From NCBI RefSeq assembly GCF_000024965.1, contig NC_013530.1, positions 2,294,001 through 2,358,000 of the forward strand: a stretch of 64,000 nucleotides of DNA. The letters are read 5' to 3'. The notes beneath the pieces were generated by a model, which worked only from the letters and a program-made list of their open reading frames with translations, ran no database searches and was not told where the DNA came from. Numbering within the stretch: the stretch's first letter is position 1; every line of letters begins with the position of its first letter. Positions 22,846 to 32,435 of this stretch are shown one piece after another. Source of the stretch: Xylanimonas cellulosilytica DSM 15894 (lineage in GTDB: Bacteria; Actinomycetota; Actinomycetes; Actinomycetales; Cellulomonadaceae). A program made the translations under genes and the position numbers.

Positions 22846-24774
22846 CTACGCCGGTTCGCGCAGCGTCCGTCGCTGGGCCTCCATGCTCAGCAGCGTCTGG
22901 AACGCCTCGCGGTAGGCCTGCGGCTCGGCACCCGGGTCCAGCCGCAGCAGGCGGCTCTTGGCGTCGGCGATGAGGCGGGTGAGGCCGAGATCCTGCACCG
23001 CACGCACGACGTCGGCGACGAACCGGGCGATGGCGTCCTCGCGGTCCTCCGGCAGGGGCGCGACGGCGAGCTGGTCGACCAGCCCTGCGACCAGCTCCCC
23101 GGCCTGCTCCTGCACCGCACCGACCCACGCGCCGCCCGACATCGTGCGGCCGGCGGCGGCACCGCCCGCCGCCCGGATCGCCGCGTGCACGGCCCGCCAC
23201 GCGGGCACGGCGAACGCGTCCTCGCTCAGCTCGTCGAACACCGGCGGCACGTGCTGCGGGTACTGGAGCACGACGACGAGCGCCATCCGCTCGGTGCGGG
23301 CGACGGGGTCGCGCGGGTCGGGCAGCGGCATGGTCGGCGCGGGTGCCGGCACCACCGCGACGGGATCGGCTGCGCGGGTCGACCGGTCGGGGGTGCGCGG
23401 GCGTTCCCCCGCGCGCGCCACCTCGCGGCGCGCCTCGTCGGTGTCCATCCCGGTCCAGCGCGCCAGCGACCGCGTGTACCCGAGCTGCATCGCCCGGTCG
23501 CGGATGCCGGCCACCAGCGGGGCCGCCTCGCGCAGTGCGCCGATGCGCCCTTCGACCGTGTCGAGGTCGTACCCCTCGACCACCTTGCGGATGACGAACT
23601 CGAACAGCGGCACCCGGGAGTCCACAAGCGCCTTGACCGCCTGCGGACCCTTCGCGATGCGCAGGTCGCACGGGTCCATCCCGTCGGCGGCCACGGCCAC
23701 GAACGTCTGGGCGTGGAAGCGCTGCTCCTCGCCGAACGCCCGGACGGCCGCCTTCTGCCCTGCCGCGTCACCGTCGAACGTGAAGATCACCTCACCACCC
23801 AGCGACTGCCCGGAGGCGAGCTGCAACCCACCCCCCGCGCCGAAGTCCCCCATGAGGCGCCGCACGATCTTGGCGTGGTCCCCCGCGAACGCCGTGCCGC
23901 AGGTGGCCACCGCGGTCTCGACGCCGCTGAGCTGCGCGGCCATGACGTCCGCGTACCCCTCGACGACGACGACGCGCTTGTCCCGCGCGATCGCCTTCTT
24001 CGCCAGGTCGATGCCGTACAGCACCTGCGACTTCTTGTAGAGGACGGTCTCGGGGGTGTTGAGGAACTTGGGCCCCTGGTCGTCGTCGTACAACCGGCGC
24101 GCACCGAAGCCGACGACAGCGCCCGTCGTGTCGCGGATGGGCCAGACCAGGCGGCCGCGGAACCGGTCGTAGACGCCGCGCTGACCCTGGGAGACCAGGC
24201 CCGCCGCCACGAGCTCGGCCTGCGTGTAGCCCTTGCCCTGCAGGTGCCGGGTCAGGGCGTCCCACCCGGTGGGCGCGTACCCCACGCCGAACTTCTCGGC
24301 GTCGGAGCGGTCGAAGCTGCGCTCGGCGAGGAACTTGCGGCCGGCGGCGGCGTCGGGGCCGAAGAGCTGCGCGGAGTAGAACTCGGCCGCGACCCGGTTG
24401 GCCTCGACCAGCCGCTGCCGGCGGCCGGGCTCCTCGCGGCGGGCCGGGCCGGAGTCACCGCCGCGCGAGTCCTCGTAGCGGAGCTGCACGCCCACCCGGT
24501 CGGCCAGGTACTCGACGGCCTCGGCGAAGCCCAGCCCGTCCGTCTTCTGCACGAAGGCGATCACGTCGCCCGACTCGCCGCAGCCGAAGCAGTGGTAGCG
24601 CCCGACGCCGGGCCGCACGTGGAACGACGGCGTCCGCTCGTCGTGGAAGGGGCACAGACCCTTGAGCGATCCGACCCCGGCGGGCTTGAGCGTCACGTGC
24701 GCCGAGACGATCTCCTCGATGCGGGCGCGCTCACGGACCGCTTCCACGTCCTCGCGCTTGATCAGGCCCGCCAC
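22846..24774 (-). CDS. dnaG: DNA primase
   Basis: A 642-residue replication primase. The CHC2 zinc finger is Cys41-x2-His44 and Cys62-x2-Cys65. The TOPRIM core has VVVVEGYADVMAAQ and FTFDGDAAGQKA. The C-terminal helicase-binding region is about residues 470-642. Between the two TOPRIM motifs there are about 17 extra Gly-rich residues (FGAGGGLQLASGQSLG) compared with the usual short link; the frame is intact. GTG 24774 has TAGACT 7 nt upstream, suggesting a leaderless transcript. The dgt neighbour is the usual actinobacterial order. Confidence 0.97.
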   Translation of the reverse strand: MAGLIKREDVEAVRERARIEEIVSAHVTLKPAGVGSLKGLCPFHDERTPSFHVRPGVGRYHCFGCGESGDVIAFVQKTDGLGFAEAVEYLADRVGVQLRYEDSRGGDSGPARREEPGRRQRLVEANRVAAEFYSAQLFGPDAAAGRKFLAERSFDRSDAEKFGVGYAPTGWDALTRHLQGKGYTQAELVAAGLVSQGQRGVYDRFRGRLVWPIRDTTGAVVGFGARRLYDDDQGPKFLNTPETVLYKKSQVLYGIDLAKKAIARDKRVVVVEGYADVMAAQLSGVETAVATCGTAFAGDHAKIVRRLMGDFGAGGGLQLASGQSLGGEVIFTFDGDAAGQKAAVRAFGEEQRFHAQTFVAVAADGMDPCDLRIAKGPQAVKALVDSRVPLFEFVIRKVVEGYDLDTVEGRIGALREAAPLVAGIRDRAMQLGYTRSLARWTGMDTDEARREVARAGERPRTPDRSTRAADPVAVVPAPAPTMPLPDPRDPVARTERMALVVVLQYPQHVPPVFDELSEDAFAVPAWRAVHAAIRAAGGAAAGRTMSGGAWVGAVQEQAGELVAGLVDQLAVAPLPEDREDAIARFVADVVRAVQDLGLTRLIADAKSRLLRLDPGAEPQAYREAFQTLLSMEAQRRTLREPA

Positions 24775-24803
24775 GCGAGTGAGTCTAGGTGTCCGGCGTG
24801 GCC

Positions 24804-24864
24804 GGTGGTTGAGGTTGTCGGAACGACGCCAGGGGGTGGGGTGGTTTCGACAGGCTCAACCACC
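24804..24864. repeat. Degenerate plus consensus copy of the 25-bp palindrome, inverted pair
   Basis: A decayed copy ggtggttgaggttgtcggaac begins at 24804; a perfect copy in opposite orientation lies at 24840-24864. They occupy the gap between dgt and dnaG and could form a long hairpin. Confidence 0.85.
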
Positions 24865-24876
24865 GAGGTGGGTGGG

Positions 24877-26187
24877 TCAGCGGCCGACGAGCCTGGCGTG
24901 CCACTGCAGCGCGGAGACGTCGGTGAGCGAGGCCACCTGGTCGACGACGACCCGCAGGCGGGCGGCGTCGTCGTCGGCCTCCGCCCAGTCCGCCGCGAAC
25001 GGCGCCTCCAGCGCGACGGGGGCACGCTCGGCGAGCACCTCGACCAGGTCGGCGACGATCTCGCGCTGCGCCTGGTACAGCGGTTCCTCCTCGCGCGGCG
25101 CCATCACGTAGGCGACGGCCACGCCCTTGAGCGCGAGGATCTCGAGCTGCGTCTCCTCCGGGACCAGGAGGCGCGCGCTGTACCGGGTCAGGGCGCCCGG
25201 GCCGTAGACCTCCCGGGTCGCGGCCTGCGCGGCCCCGCTGAACCGCCCGATGAGGGAGCTCGTGAGGTCCTTGAGGTGGGCCAGCGCACCGCGCGACCCG
25301 TCGAACTGGGTCATGAGCAGCCCCGACTCGCGCAGCCGTCCGAGCGCCGCCTCCAGCGCGTCCGCGGAGTGCCAGGCCCCGTACCAGACCTGCACGGCCG
25401 CGACGACGCGGGCCCGCTCGTCGGCGGACTCCAGCAGCCCCAGGTCGAGGCGCCCGCCGACGACGGCGTCCTCGACGTCGTGCACCGAGTAGGCGATGTC
25501 GTCGGCCAGGTCCATGACCTGCGCCTCCATCGACCGGACGCCGTCGGGCGCACCCTTGCGCAGCCACGTGAACACCGGTGCGTCGTCGGGGTAGACGCCG
25601 AACTTGCCCGTGGCCGTCCCGTCGGGGCGGCGCGGGCCGGCCCCGAACGCCCAGGGGTACTTCACCGACGCGTCCAGCGAGGCACGCGTGAGATTGAGCC
25701 CGGCTCCGGGGACCTTGGGCTCCAGCCGCGTGAGCAGGCGCAGCGTCTGCGCGTTGCCCTCGAACCCGCCGATCGGGTCCGCGACCGCCGCGAGCGCCCG
25801 TTCCCCGTTGTGCCCGAAGGGCGGGTGCCCGAGGTCGTGGGTGAGGCAGGCGGCGTCGACGACGTCGGGGTCGCAGCCGAGGGCGCGCCCCATCTCGCGG
25901 CCGATCTGGGCCACCTCGAGGGAGTGCGTGAGCCGGGTGCGCACGAAGTCGTCGGTGCCGGGGGTGAGCACCTGGGTCTTGGCGCCGAGGCGGCGCATGG
26001 CGCTGGAGTGCACGACGCGGGCACGGTCGCGTTCGAAGGGGGTACGCAGCCGTGACTTGGGCGGCTCCTGGACGAACCGTTCGACGTCGTGGTCGCCGTA
26101 GGCGCCGGGGCCTTGCTCCCCTTCGGCCGGGCGCGGGACTCCCCCGACGACGTCGGGATCGAACGCGCCCTGCTCGAAGGTCTGCAC
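24877..26187 (-). CDS. dgt: Deoxyguanosinetriphosphate triphosphohydrolase-like protein
   Basis: A 436-residue HD-domain hydrolase that removes tripolyphosphate from dNTPs, probably adjusting dNTP pools. The metal site is seen in RTRLTHSLEVAQIGRE and the HD pair THDLGHPPFGHNGE; PPKSRLRTPFERDRARVVHS is the conserved entry. GTG 26187 has TACCAT 7 nt upstream, fitting a leaderless start. It is next to dnaG, its standard partner. Confidence 0.94.
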   Translation of the reverse strand: MQTFEQGAFDPDVVGGVPRPAEGEQGPGAYGDHDVERFVQEPPKSRLRTPFERDRARVVHSSAMRRLGAKTQVLTPGTDDFVRTRLTHSLEVAQIGREMGRALGCDPDVVDAACLTHDLGHPPFGHNGERALAAVADPIGGFEGNAQTLRLLTRLEPKVPGAGLNLTRASLDASVKYPWAFGAGPRRPDGTATGKFGVYPDDAPVFTWLRKGAPDGVRSMEAQVMDLADDIAYSVHDVEDAVVGGRLDLGLLESADERARVVAAVQVWYGAWHSADALEAALGRLRESGLLMTQFDGSRGALAHLKDLTSSLIGRFSGAAQAATREVYGPGALTRYSARLLVPEETQLEILALKGVAVAYVMAPREEEPLYQAQREIVADLVEVLAERAPVALEAPFAADWAEADDDAARLRVVVDQVASLTDVSALQWHARLVGR

Positions 26188-26233
26188 GCTGAGAATGGTA
26201 GGCGAGCGGGACGGCGGACCGGCCCGAGCGTCG

Positions 26234-27862
26234 TCAGGGGGAGGGCAGGCGGACCCAGGCGGCGGTGTCGGGCGGGAGTTCGCCGTCCCCGGTCAGCGGA
26301 CCGCTCGACAGGTGCGGCTCGCCGGCCGGGAGCGGCACCGGGTCCGCGCCGAGGTTGACCAGGCAGGCGAAGTCCGTGCCGCGCCGGAACGCGAGGACGT
26401 CCGCGCCGAGACCGTCGATCCACGTCAGGTCGTCGAGGTGTCTCACCACCGTGCGACGCACCGCCAGGCACGACCGGTAGAGGCTGAGCGTCGAGCCCGG
26501 GTCGACTGCCTCCGCGGCGACCGCGTAGGTGCCCCAGCCGGTCGGCTGCGGGAGCCACGGGTCCGCGCCGCCCTCGGGCCCGAAGCCGAGGCTGCTGCCC
26601 TCCGCGGTCCAGGGCAGCGGGATGCGGCACCCGTCACGGCCGGGGTCCTGACCGTCGGTCTGCGCGAAGATCGGGTCACGGCGCTGGGGCGGGGTGAGGC
26701 TCTCCACCTCGGGCAGGCCGAGCTCGTCGCCCTGGTAGAGGTACAGCGAGCCGGGCAGGGCTGCCACCAGCAGCGCCGCGGCCCGGGCGCGGCGCTCACC
26801 GCGGGCGAGGTCGGTGGGGACCCCGTGCCGCCGGGCGCCCGGGTCGAACGCGCTGTCGGCGCGGCCGAACCGCGTCACCGGCCGCGTCACGTCGTGGTTG
26901 GACAGCACCCAGGTGGGCGGTGCGCCGACCTGCCGGTGGGACTCCAGCGTCCGGGTGATCGACGCGCGCATCGCGGTCGCGTCCCACGGCTGGGCCATGA
27001 AGTCGAAGTTGAACGCCGTCTGCATCTCGTCGGGGCGCAGGTAGGCGACCAGCCGGTCGGCGTCGCCGAGCCACACCTCGCCGACCAGGGCCGCCTCGCC
27101 GCCGGACTCCTCGTCCACCACCCGGCGCCACGCACGGTAGATCTCGTGCACGTCGTCGCGGTCCACGTACGGATGCTCGCCGGGGCCGGGGTTCGCCCCG
27201 ACGGGTGGCAGCGCCGGGTCCTTGACGATCATCGTCGCGGAGTCGACGCGGATGCCGGCCACGCCACGACGCAGCCAGAACCGCAGCACGTCCTCGAACT
27301 CGCGGCGCACGTCCGCGTTGCTCCAGTCGAGGTCCACCTGCTCCGGCGCGAACAGGTGCAGGTACCACTCCCCCGGCCGCCCGTCCGGCTCGGTGACCCG
27401 GCGCCAGGCCGGACCGCCGAAGGACGACTGCCAGTCGTTCGGCGGCTCCTCGCCGTGCGCACCGCGCCCGGGACGGAAGAAGAACCTGTCCCGCGCGCTG
27501 CTCCCCGGCCCGGCCGCGAGCGCCTCGGCGAACCACGGGTGGGAGGCGGCGACGTGGTTGGGGACGATGTCGATGATGGTGCGCAGCCCGAGCTCGCGGG
27601 CCTCGTGGATCAGCGCCTCGGCGTCGGCGAGCGTGCCGAGCACGGGATCGATGCTGCGGTAGTCGGCGACGTCGTACCCGCCGTCGGCGCCGTCGGAGGG
27701 GTACCAGGGGGTCAGCCAGATGGCGTCCGCGCCGAGGTCGCGCACGTGCGTGAGCCGTGCGCGGATGCCGGCGAGATCGCCGACGCCGTCGCCGTCGGAG
27801 TCGGCGAAGCTGCGGGGGTAGATCTGGTAGACGACGGCGTCGCGCCACCACGGTGCGGTCAT
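26234..27862 (-). CDS. GH13 alpha-glucosidase
   Basis: A 542-residue cytoplasmic enzyme of the oligo-1,6-glucosidase/alpha-glucosidase branch. The family regions are VVYQIYPRSFADSDGDGVGD, DIVPNH, GIRVDSA with nucleophile Asp207, GEVW with acid/base Glu262, and SNHDVTR with Asp324. It hydrolyses alpha-glucosidic bonds of imported malto- or isomalto-oligosaccharides to glucose. It is last in the malFG-GH13-GH13 operon and overlaps the previous gene by 4 bp (ATGA). Its similarity to the GH13 enzyme at 34948 suggests paralogues with different linkage preference. Confidence 0.94.
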   Translation of the reverse strand: MTAPWWRDAVVYQIYPRSFADSDGDGVGDLAGIRARLTHVRDLGADAIWLTPWYPSDGADGGYDVADYRSIDPVLGTLADAEALIHEARELGLRTIIDIVPNHVAASHPWFAEALAAGPGSSARDRFFFRPGRGAHGEEPPNDWQSSFGGPAWRRVTEPDGRPGEWYLHLFAPEQVDLDWSNADVRREFEDVLRFWLRRGVAGIRVDSATMIVKDPALPPVGANPGPGEHPYVDRDDVHEIYRAWRRVVDEESGGEAALVGEVWLGDADRLVAYLRPDEMQTAFNFDFMAQPWDATAMRASITRTLESHRQVGAPPTWVLSNHDVTRPVTRFGRADSAFDPGARRHGVPTDLARGERRARAAALLVAALPGSLYLYQGDELGLPEVESLTPPQRRDPIFAQTDGQDPGRDGCRIPLPWTAEGSSLGFGPEGGADPWLPQPTGWGTYAVAAEAVDPGSTLSLYRSCLAVRRTVVRHLDDLTWIDGLGADVLAFRRGTDFACLVNLGADPVPLPAGEPHLSSGPLTGDGELPPDTAAWVRLPSP

Positions 27863-29802
27863 GGGGCGATGCGCCAGATGCCGACGGCCGGGCCGTCGCC
27901 ACCGAGCCGCACCCCGGCGGCGTCGACGGCGAGGGTCGGCGTGCCGACGAGCCCGCCGCCGTACAGCAGCTCGGGTTCGCCGCCCTGGGCGATCCACCCG
28001 GGCAGCGTCACGCCGCTCCACGGTGCGCGTGCGACGACGACGAGCAGCGTCTCGTCGGGCGACTCGCGCAGGTAGGCGAGGGCGTCGTCGTCGGCCACCG
28101 CCCAGCGGATGCCCCCGGTGGCGAGCGCGGGGTGCGTACCGCGCAGCGTGGACAGGCCCCGGAACACGTCGAGTATCGATCCGTCCCACTTGGGGCCGCC
28201 GGTGGCGGCCTGGTCCCAGGCCATGGTCACGCGGGCGTGCTCGCCGTTGGTGCCGCGCAGGCCCACCTCGTCGCCCGCGAACAGCATCGGGACGCCGGGG
28301 TAGGTGAACAGCAGCGCGGCGCCCAGCTCGACGAACTGCGGTGAGCCGACGGCGTTGCGCAGCCGCGCGGTGTCGTGCGAGCCGAGGTTGTTGAGCTGTG
28401 CCGCAGCGATCTGCCAGGGCACGCGGGCCGTGAAGTCGCGCATGGTGGCGGCCACGGCTCGGCCCGGCTGGGGGCGGCGCGGCAGCGGGACGGACACGTG
28501 CTCGAGCCCGGAGCCGGGGTCGGCGAGCCAGCCCCACACGGGCCGCGAGAAGCCGCTGTAGTTCATCGCCCCGTGCCACCCGTCGCCGGGCAGGTCGGCC
28601 GTGTAGTCGAAGAAGTGCTCGCCGATGACGGCGGCCTCGGGGTCGATCGCCAGCATCCGCTGCCGGATCCGCCGCGCGACCTCGGTCGTCGAGTCCTCCG
28701 GGCCGTAGCGCCCGGTCATGTTCGCGACGTCGACGCGCCACCCGTCGAGGTCGTACGGCGGGCGCATCCACCGGGCGATCGCCGAGTCCTCGGCGTCGAC
28801 CATCCGGCGCCACACCTCGGGCGACCGCCAGTCCAGCTTGGGCAATGACGCGTGGCCGAGCCAGGAGACGTACGCCGGTGTGACGTCGGGGTCGATGTCC
28901 GCCCCGGCCGCCGGCACGCTGCCCTCGCCCGCCCACATGAACATGGCGTGCTCGTCGCTGGTCGGGTCGGCCTGCGCCCGGGTGAACCAGTCGTGGCCCG
29001 CGCCCGTGTGGTTGGTGGTGATGTCGCCCATGAGGCGCATCCCGCGCGCGTGCACCGCCTCGGCGAGGCGCGCGTACGCCGCGTCACCGCCGAGCAGCGG
29101 GTCGACGTGGTCGAAGGTGCTCGCGTCGTAGCGGTGGTTGGACCGGCCCGGGAAGACCGGGCACAGGTACACCGTCCGGACGCCCAGCGACTCGAGGTGG
29201 TCGAGGTGCTCGACGACGCCGTCCAGGTCGCCGCCGTAGAGCTGGGTGCCCACGCCCGTCCCCGCCGCCACCGGCTCGGCCTCCCACGTCGCCGGCAGGG
29301 CCCAGTCGGGCAGCTCGCGGCCGTCGGCCGCCGCCGAGCGCGCGAACCGGTCCGGGAAGATCTGGTAGACCGTCCCGGCGGCCAGCCAGGCCGGCGCGGG
29401 CGACGCGGTCGTCAGCCGGAAGTCGTGCGCGTCGGCGACCTCGCGGGCGTGCACGCCCTCCCCGTTCAGCCAGGCGTAGCCGCCGGGAAGACCGGGCTGG
29501 TCGAGCAGGAACCGGTACGTCGTCGGTGCGGAGTGCACGACGACGTCGGCCTCGTACACGTCGTGACCGCGGACGTCGTCGGACTCGACGACGCGGGCCG
29601 GCGCGGTCCGCGGCTCGCCGTCGCGGACCTGGCGGAGCCACACGCCACGCACGCCCGAGGCGCGCGGCACCCGCACCCGGACGGGGACGACGTCGCCGAA
29701 CGCGTGCGGTCCGGGCGGCACGTAGAGCGCCGAGCCGTCGTGGTGCGGGGTGTCGAGCAGGTGCCCGGTCGCGGGCCGGGCACCTGCCGTCGTCTCGCCC
29801 AT
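27859..29802 (-). CDS. GH13 neopullulanase/cyclomaltodextrinase-like enzyme
   Basis: A 647-residue enzyme without signal peptide. Residues 20-130 form an N-terminal beta domain of the CBM34 type (GSALYVPPGPHAFGDVVPVR), then the barrel begins TVYQIFPDRFAR. Catalytic residues are Asp358 (GWRVDVAN), Glu395 (VIGEHFF) and Asp477 (GSHDTAR); GDITTNH is conserved region I. Such enzymes open cyclodextrins and trim maltodextrins. It follows malG by 4 bp and overlaps the alpha-glucosidase gene. Confidence 0.93.
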   Translation of the reverse strand: MGETTAGARPATGHLLDTPHHDGSALYVPPGPHAFGDVVPVRVRVPRASGVRGVWLRQVRDGEPRTAPARVVESDDVRGHDVYEADVVVHSAPTTYRFLLDQPGLPGGYAWLNGEGVHAREVADAHDFRLTTASPAPAWLAAGTVYQIFPDRFARSAAADGRELPDWALPATWEAEPVAAGTGVGTQLYGGDLDGVVEHLDHLESLGVRTVYLCPVFPGRSNHRYDASTFDHVDPLLGGDAAYARLAEAVHARGMRLMGDITTNHTGAGHDWFTRAQADPTSDEHAMFMWAGEGSVPAAGADIDPDVTPAYVSWLGHASLPKLDWRSPEVWRRMVDAEDSAIARWMRPPYDLDGWRVDVANMTGRYGPEDSTTEVARRIRQRMLAIDPEAAVIGEHFFDYTADLPGDGWHGAMNYSGFSRPVWGWLADPGSGLEHVSVPLPRRPQPGRAVAATMRDFTARVPWQIAAAQLNNLGSHDTARLRNAVGSPQFVELGAALLFTYPGVPMLFAGDEVGLRGTNGEHARVTMAWDQAATGGPKWDGSILDVFRGLSTLRGTHPALATGGIRWAVADDDALAYLRESPDETLLVVVARAPWSGVTLPGWIAQGGEPELLYGGGLVGTPTLAVDAAGVRLGGDGPAVGIWRIAP

Positions 29803-29806
29803 GGCG

Positions 29807-30730
29807 TCAGCCCTTGACCGAGCCGGCCGTCAGGCCGCCGACGATGTACTTCTGCAGGAGCTGGAACAGGATGAGCACGGGGACCGCGGAGATCACCGCA
29901 CCCGCCGCGAACGTCCCCCAGTTCGCGTTGAGCTGGTCGCTGACCATGTTGAACAGCCCGATCGCGAGGGTCCATTCGCCCTGGGCCTGAAGGACGAGGC
30001 TCGCGATGATGTACTCGCCGAAGCTGGTGATGAAGCTCAGCAGGCCGACGACGGCGAGGATCGGGGCGACGAGCCGCAGGATGATCGTCCAGTAGATCTG
30101 CGTGTGCGTGGCCCCGTCGATCTTGGCCGCCTCGTCGAGCGAGGTGGGGATCGTGTTGAAGAAGCCGTACATCAGGAAGGTGTTCACGCCCAGCGCGCCG
30201 CCCAGGTACACGGCGATCAGCGTGATCGACGAGTTGAACCCGAGGCTCGGGAACACCTGCCCGATCAGCATCACCAGCAGGAACACGGCGACGAACGCGA
30301 GCATCTGCGGGAACATCTGGATGACGAGCAGAGCCGTCAGGCCGATCCGCCGGCCCGTGAACCGGAACCGGGAGAAGGCGTACGCGGCGGCCGCGCCCAT
30401 GAGCACCGTGCCGACGGCCGTCGTCACCGAGATGAACAGCGAGTTGCCGAACCAGGTCCAGAACCGCGTCTCGTTGAGGGCCGTGTAGTTCGCGAGGTCG
30501 ATCGAGCTGAAGAGCTGGTTGGACCCGGTCATCGTGCCGCCCGGGTTCAGCGACGCCGAGATGATGAAGACGATCGGGAAGAGCGCGTAGATGACGGCGG
30601 CCAGGCCGATGACGTGCCGCCAGCCGAGCTCGCGCATGTAGCGCCCGGGCTTCATCCGCGAGCGCAGCTTCTGCCTCTCGGCCTCGATGATCGCCTGGGT
30701 GTCGACGCTGGTGACGGTCTCGCTGGCCAT
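29807..30730 (-). CDS. malG: Maltodextrin ABC permease MalG
   Basis: A 307-residue six-helix permease. The EAA loop is TSLDEAAKIDGATHTQIYW. The cytoplasmic N-terminus of about 50 residues is charged. ATG 30730 overlaps the malF stop (TGATG), so translation is coupled; a GTG just before is less likely. It pairs with MalF in the import channel. Confidence 0.95.
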   Translation of the reverse strand: MASETVTSVDTQAIIEAERQKLRSRMKPGRYMRELGWRHVIGLAAVIYALFPIVFIISASLNPGGTMTGSNQLFSSIDLANYTALNETRFWTWFGNSLFISVTTAVGTVLMGAAAAYAFSRFRFTGRRIGLTALLVIQMFPQMLAFVAVFLLVMLIGQVFPSLGFNSSITLIAVYLGGALGVNTFLMYGFFNTIPTSLDEAAKIDGATHTQIYWTIILRLVAPILAVVGLLSFITSFGEYIIASLVLQAQGEWTLAIGLFNMVSDQLNANWGTFAAGAVISAVPVLILFQLLQKYIVGGLTAGSVKG

Positions 30731-32355
30731 CACATGACCTCCTCAAGCTTGCGGGTCTGCCGGAACGCGATCGCCGAGACGGTGCCGACGACGATGAAGA
30801 CCACGATGGACAGCGCACTGGCAAGGCCGAAGTTGCGGGCCGCCGACCCGTCCAGGCCAGAGATGGAGTAGACCATCGATATCAGGATGTCCGTATGCCC
30901 GAGCGGTACCCGGGCCCCTTCGAACCGTGGCCCGCCTCTCGTCAGCATCCAGATCAGCGTGAAGTTGTTGAAGTTGAACGCGAACGAGCTGATCAGCAGC
31001 GGTGCGGTGGAGACCAGCAGCAGCGGCATCTTGATCGAGCGGAACTGCCGCCAGGAGCTCGCGCCGTCCACCCTCGACGCCTCGAGCACGTCGTCCGGCA
31101 GCGACTGCAGGGCGCCCGTGCAGATCAGGAACATGTAGGGGAAGCCCAGCCAGAGGTTGACGCCGAGCACGGACAGCCTGGCCAGGAACGGGTCGGTCAG
31201 CCAGCCGATCTGTGCCCCGCCGAGCAACACCTCGTTGACGAACCCGAAGCTGCGGTTCAGCAGCCCCGACCAGATCAGCGCCGCGAGGAACCCCGGGATC
31301 GCGTACGGGAAGATCATCAGCGTGCGGTAGAACCGGCGGCCCTTGAGCCGGGCGTCGTTGAAGACGATGGCGAGGAACAGGCCCAGCAGGAACGTCGTCG
31401 CGACCGACAGGAACGCGAACGCCACCGTCCAGGCGAGGATCATCCAGAAGGGGCCGGCGTACCGCGCGTCGGTGAACGCCGTCCGGAAGTTCTCGAAGCC
31501 GACGCCGACGCGCCAGCCCGTCCCGAGCCGTGATCCGTCCTCGGCCTCGAACTGGCCGCGGTCGTTGGGGTGGTACACGGTGCCGGTGGTGACGTCCGTC
31601 ATCGTGCCGGCGGCCTCGTCGAACTCGAGGCTCGACCGGAAGGCGAAGGCGTTCGTGCCGTCCTGGGTACGGATCGAGCCGTCCTCGGGATCGTCGGAGA
31701 CCGGGATGCGCAGGTCGGCGAGGTCGTCCTGCCGCTGGATGATCTGCCCGAGGTCGAGGATCGTCCACCCCGGCACCTCGGTCGCGCGGCCGTTCTGGAC
31801 GACGGCGCCGTCCGCGACGACCAGCGGGTCCTCCACGGTGCCGACGCAGACGTCGCCGGGTGCCGCGCCCTCGCAGAGGGTCGCGTCCTGGGCGACGATC
31901 GCCAGGCCGAGGTCACCGCCGCTCTCGACCACCGCGACCGGGTAGGCGTTGGTGCCCTCGACCCGGCGCTCGGACTGCATCAGCAGCGACTGGACGGCCT
32001 GCTCCTTGGTCGAGTTGTGGCCGTCGCCGAAGTTCGTGAAGGCGACGTAGAGCGTGTAGCCGATCACGAAGAGCTGGAACACGAGCAGGAACGCCAGGCC
32101 GGGATAGATGTACTTCATCGGCAGCGTGCGCTTGGCGAAGTAGACGTAGTTGGCCACGACGAGGAGGGCCAGCATCGCGAAGAACATGCCCATCTGGTTC
32201 GCGTTCCAGGTGGCGAGCAGACCGTAGACGCCCAGGGCGTCGATGGCCATCATCAGGACCAGCTTCACCAGGAATCCCGGTCCCCAGCTGGTCGCGTGGG
32301 AGGTCCTCAGGCGCTTCTCCTGCACCGTGCCGCCCGGCGACTTCGTCGTGGCCAT
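30730..32355 (-). CDS. malF: Maltodextrin ABC permease MalF
   Basis: A 541-residue permease with eight helices. Between helices 3 and 4 there is a long extracytoplasmic loop (about residues 115-270, including VESGGDLGLAIVAQDATLC), as in E. coli MalF whose P2 loop touches MalE. The EAA motif is DDVLEASRVDGASSWRQFRS. ATG 32355 is chosen over the preceding TTG because of the upstream ggagga. It follows malE after an intra-operon hairpin. Confidence 0.95.
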   Translation of the reverse strand: MATTKSPGGTVQEKRLRTSHATSWGPGFLVKLVLMMAIDALGVYGLLATWNANQMGMFFAMLALLVVANYVYFAKRTLPMKYIYPGLAFLLVFQLFVIGYTLYVAFTNFGDGHNSTKEQAVQSLLMQSERRVEGTNAYPVAVVESGGDLGLAIVAQDATLCEGAAPGDVCVGTVEDPLVVADGAVVQNGRATEVPGWTILDLGQIIQRQDDLADLRIPVSDDPEDGSIRTQDGTNAFAFRSSLEFDEAAGTMTDVTTGTVYHPNDRGQFEAEDGSRLGTGWRVGVGFENFRTAFTDARYAGPFWMILAWTVAFAFLSVATTFLLGLFLAIVFNDARLKGRRFYRTLMIFPYAIPGFLAALIWSGLLNRSFGFVNEVLLGGAQIGWLTDPFLARLSVLGVNLWLGFPYMFLICTGALQSLPDDVLEASRVDGASSWRQFRSIKMPLLLVSTAPLLISSFAFNFNNFTLIWMLTRGGPRFEGARVPLGHTDILISMVYSISGLDGSAARNFGLASALSIVVFIVVGTVSAIAFRQTRKLEEVM

Positions 32356-32389
32356 CAAGTTCCTCCGCGTTGTCTGTCGGTAGTCAGGT

Positions 32390-32423
32390 CCGATGGCCCG
32401 CGGCGAGCGCCGCGGGCCATCGG
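32390..32423 (-). terminator. Intra-operon hairpin between malE and malF
   Basis: A perfect 14-bp stem ccgatggcccgcgg / ccgcgggccatcgg with a 6-base loop, 12 bases after the malE stop. It likely attenuates transcription so that MalE exceeds the permeases. Confidence 0.85.
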
Positions 32424-32435
32424 ATCACGGGTTCA

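Noticed and set aside
23185-26055. A 956-codon plus-strand open frame over dnaG and dgt
   Set aside because: It is antisense to two genes with clear catalytic motifs; long antisense frames are expected at this GC content, and the translation is Arg/Gly/Val/His-rich without motifs.
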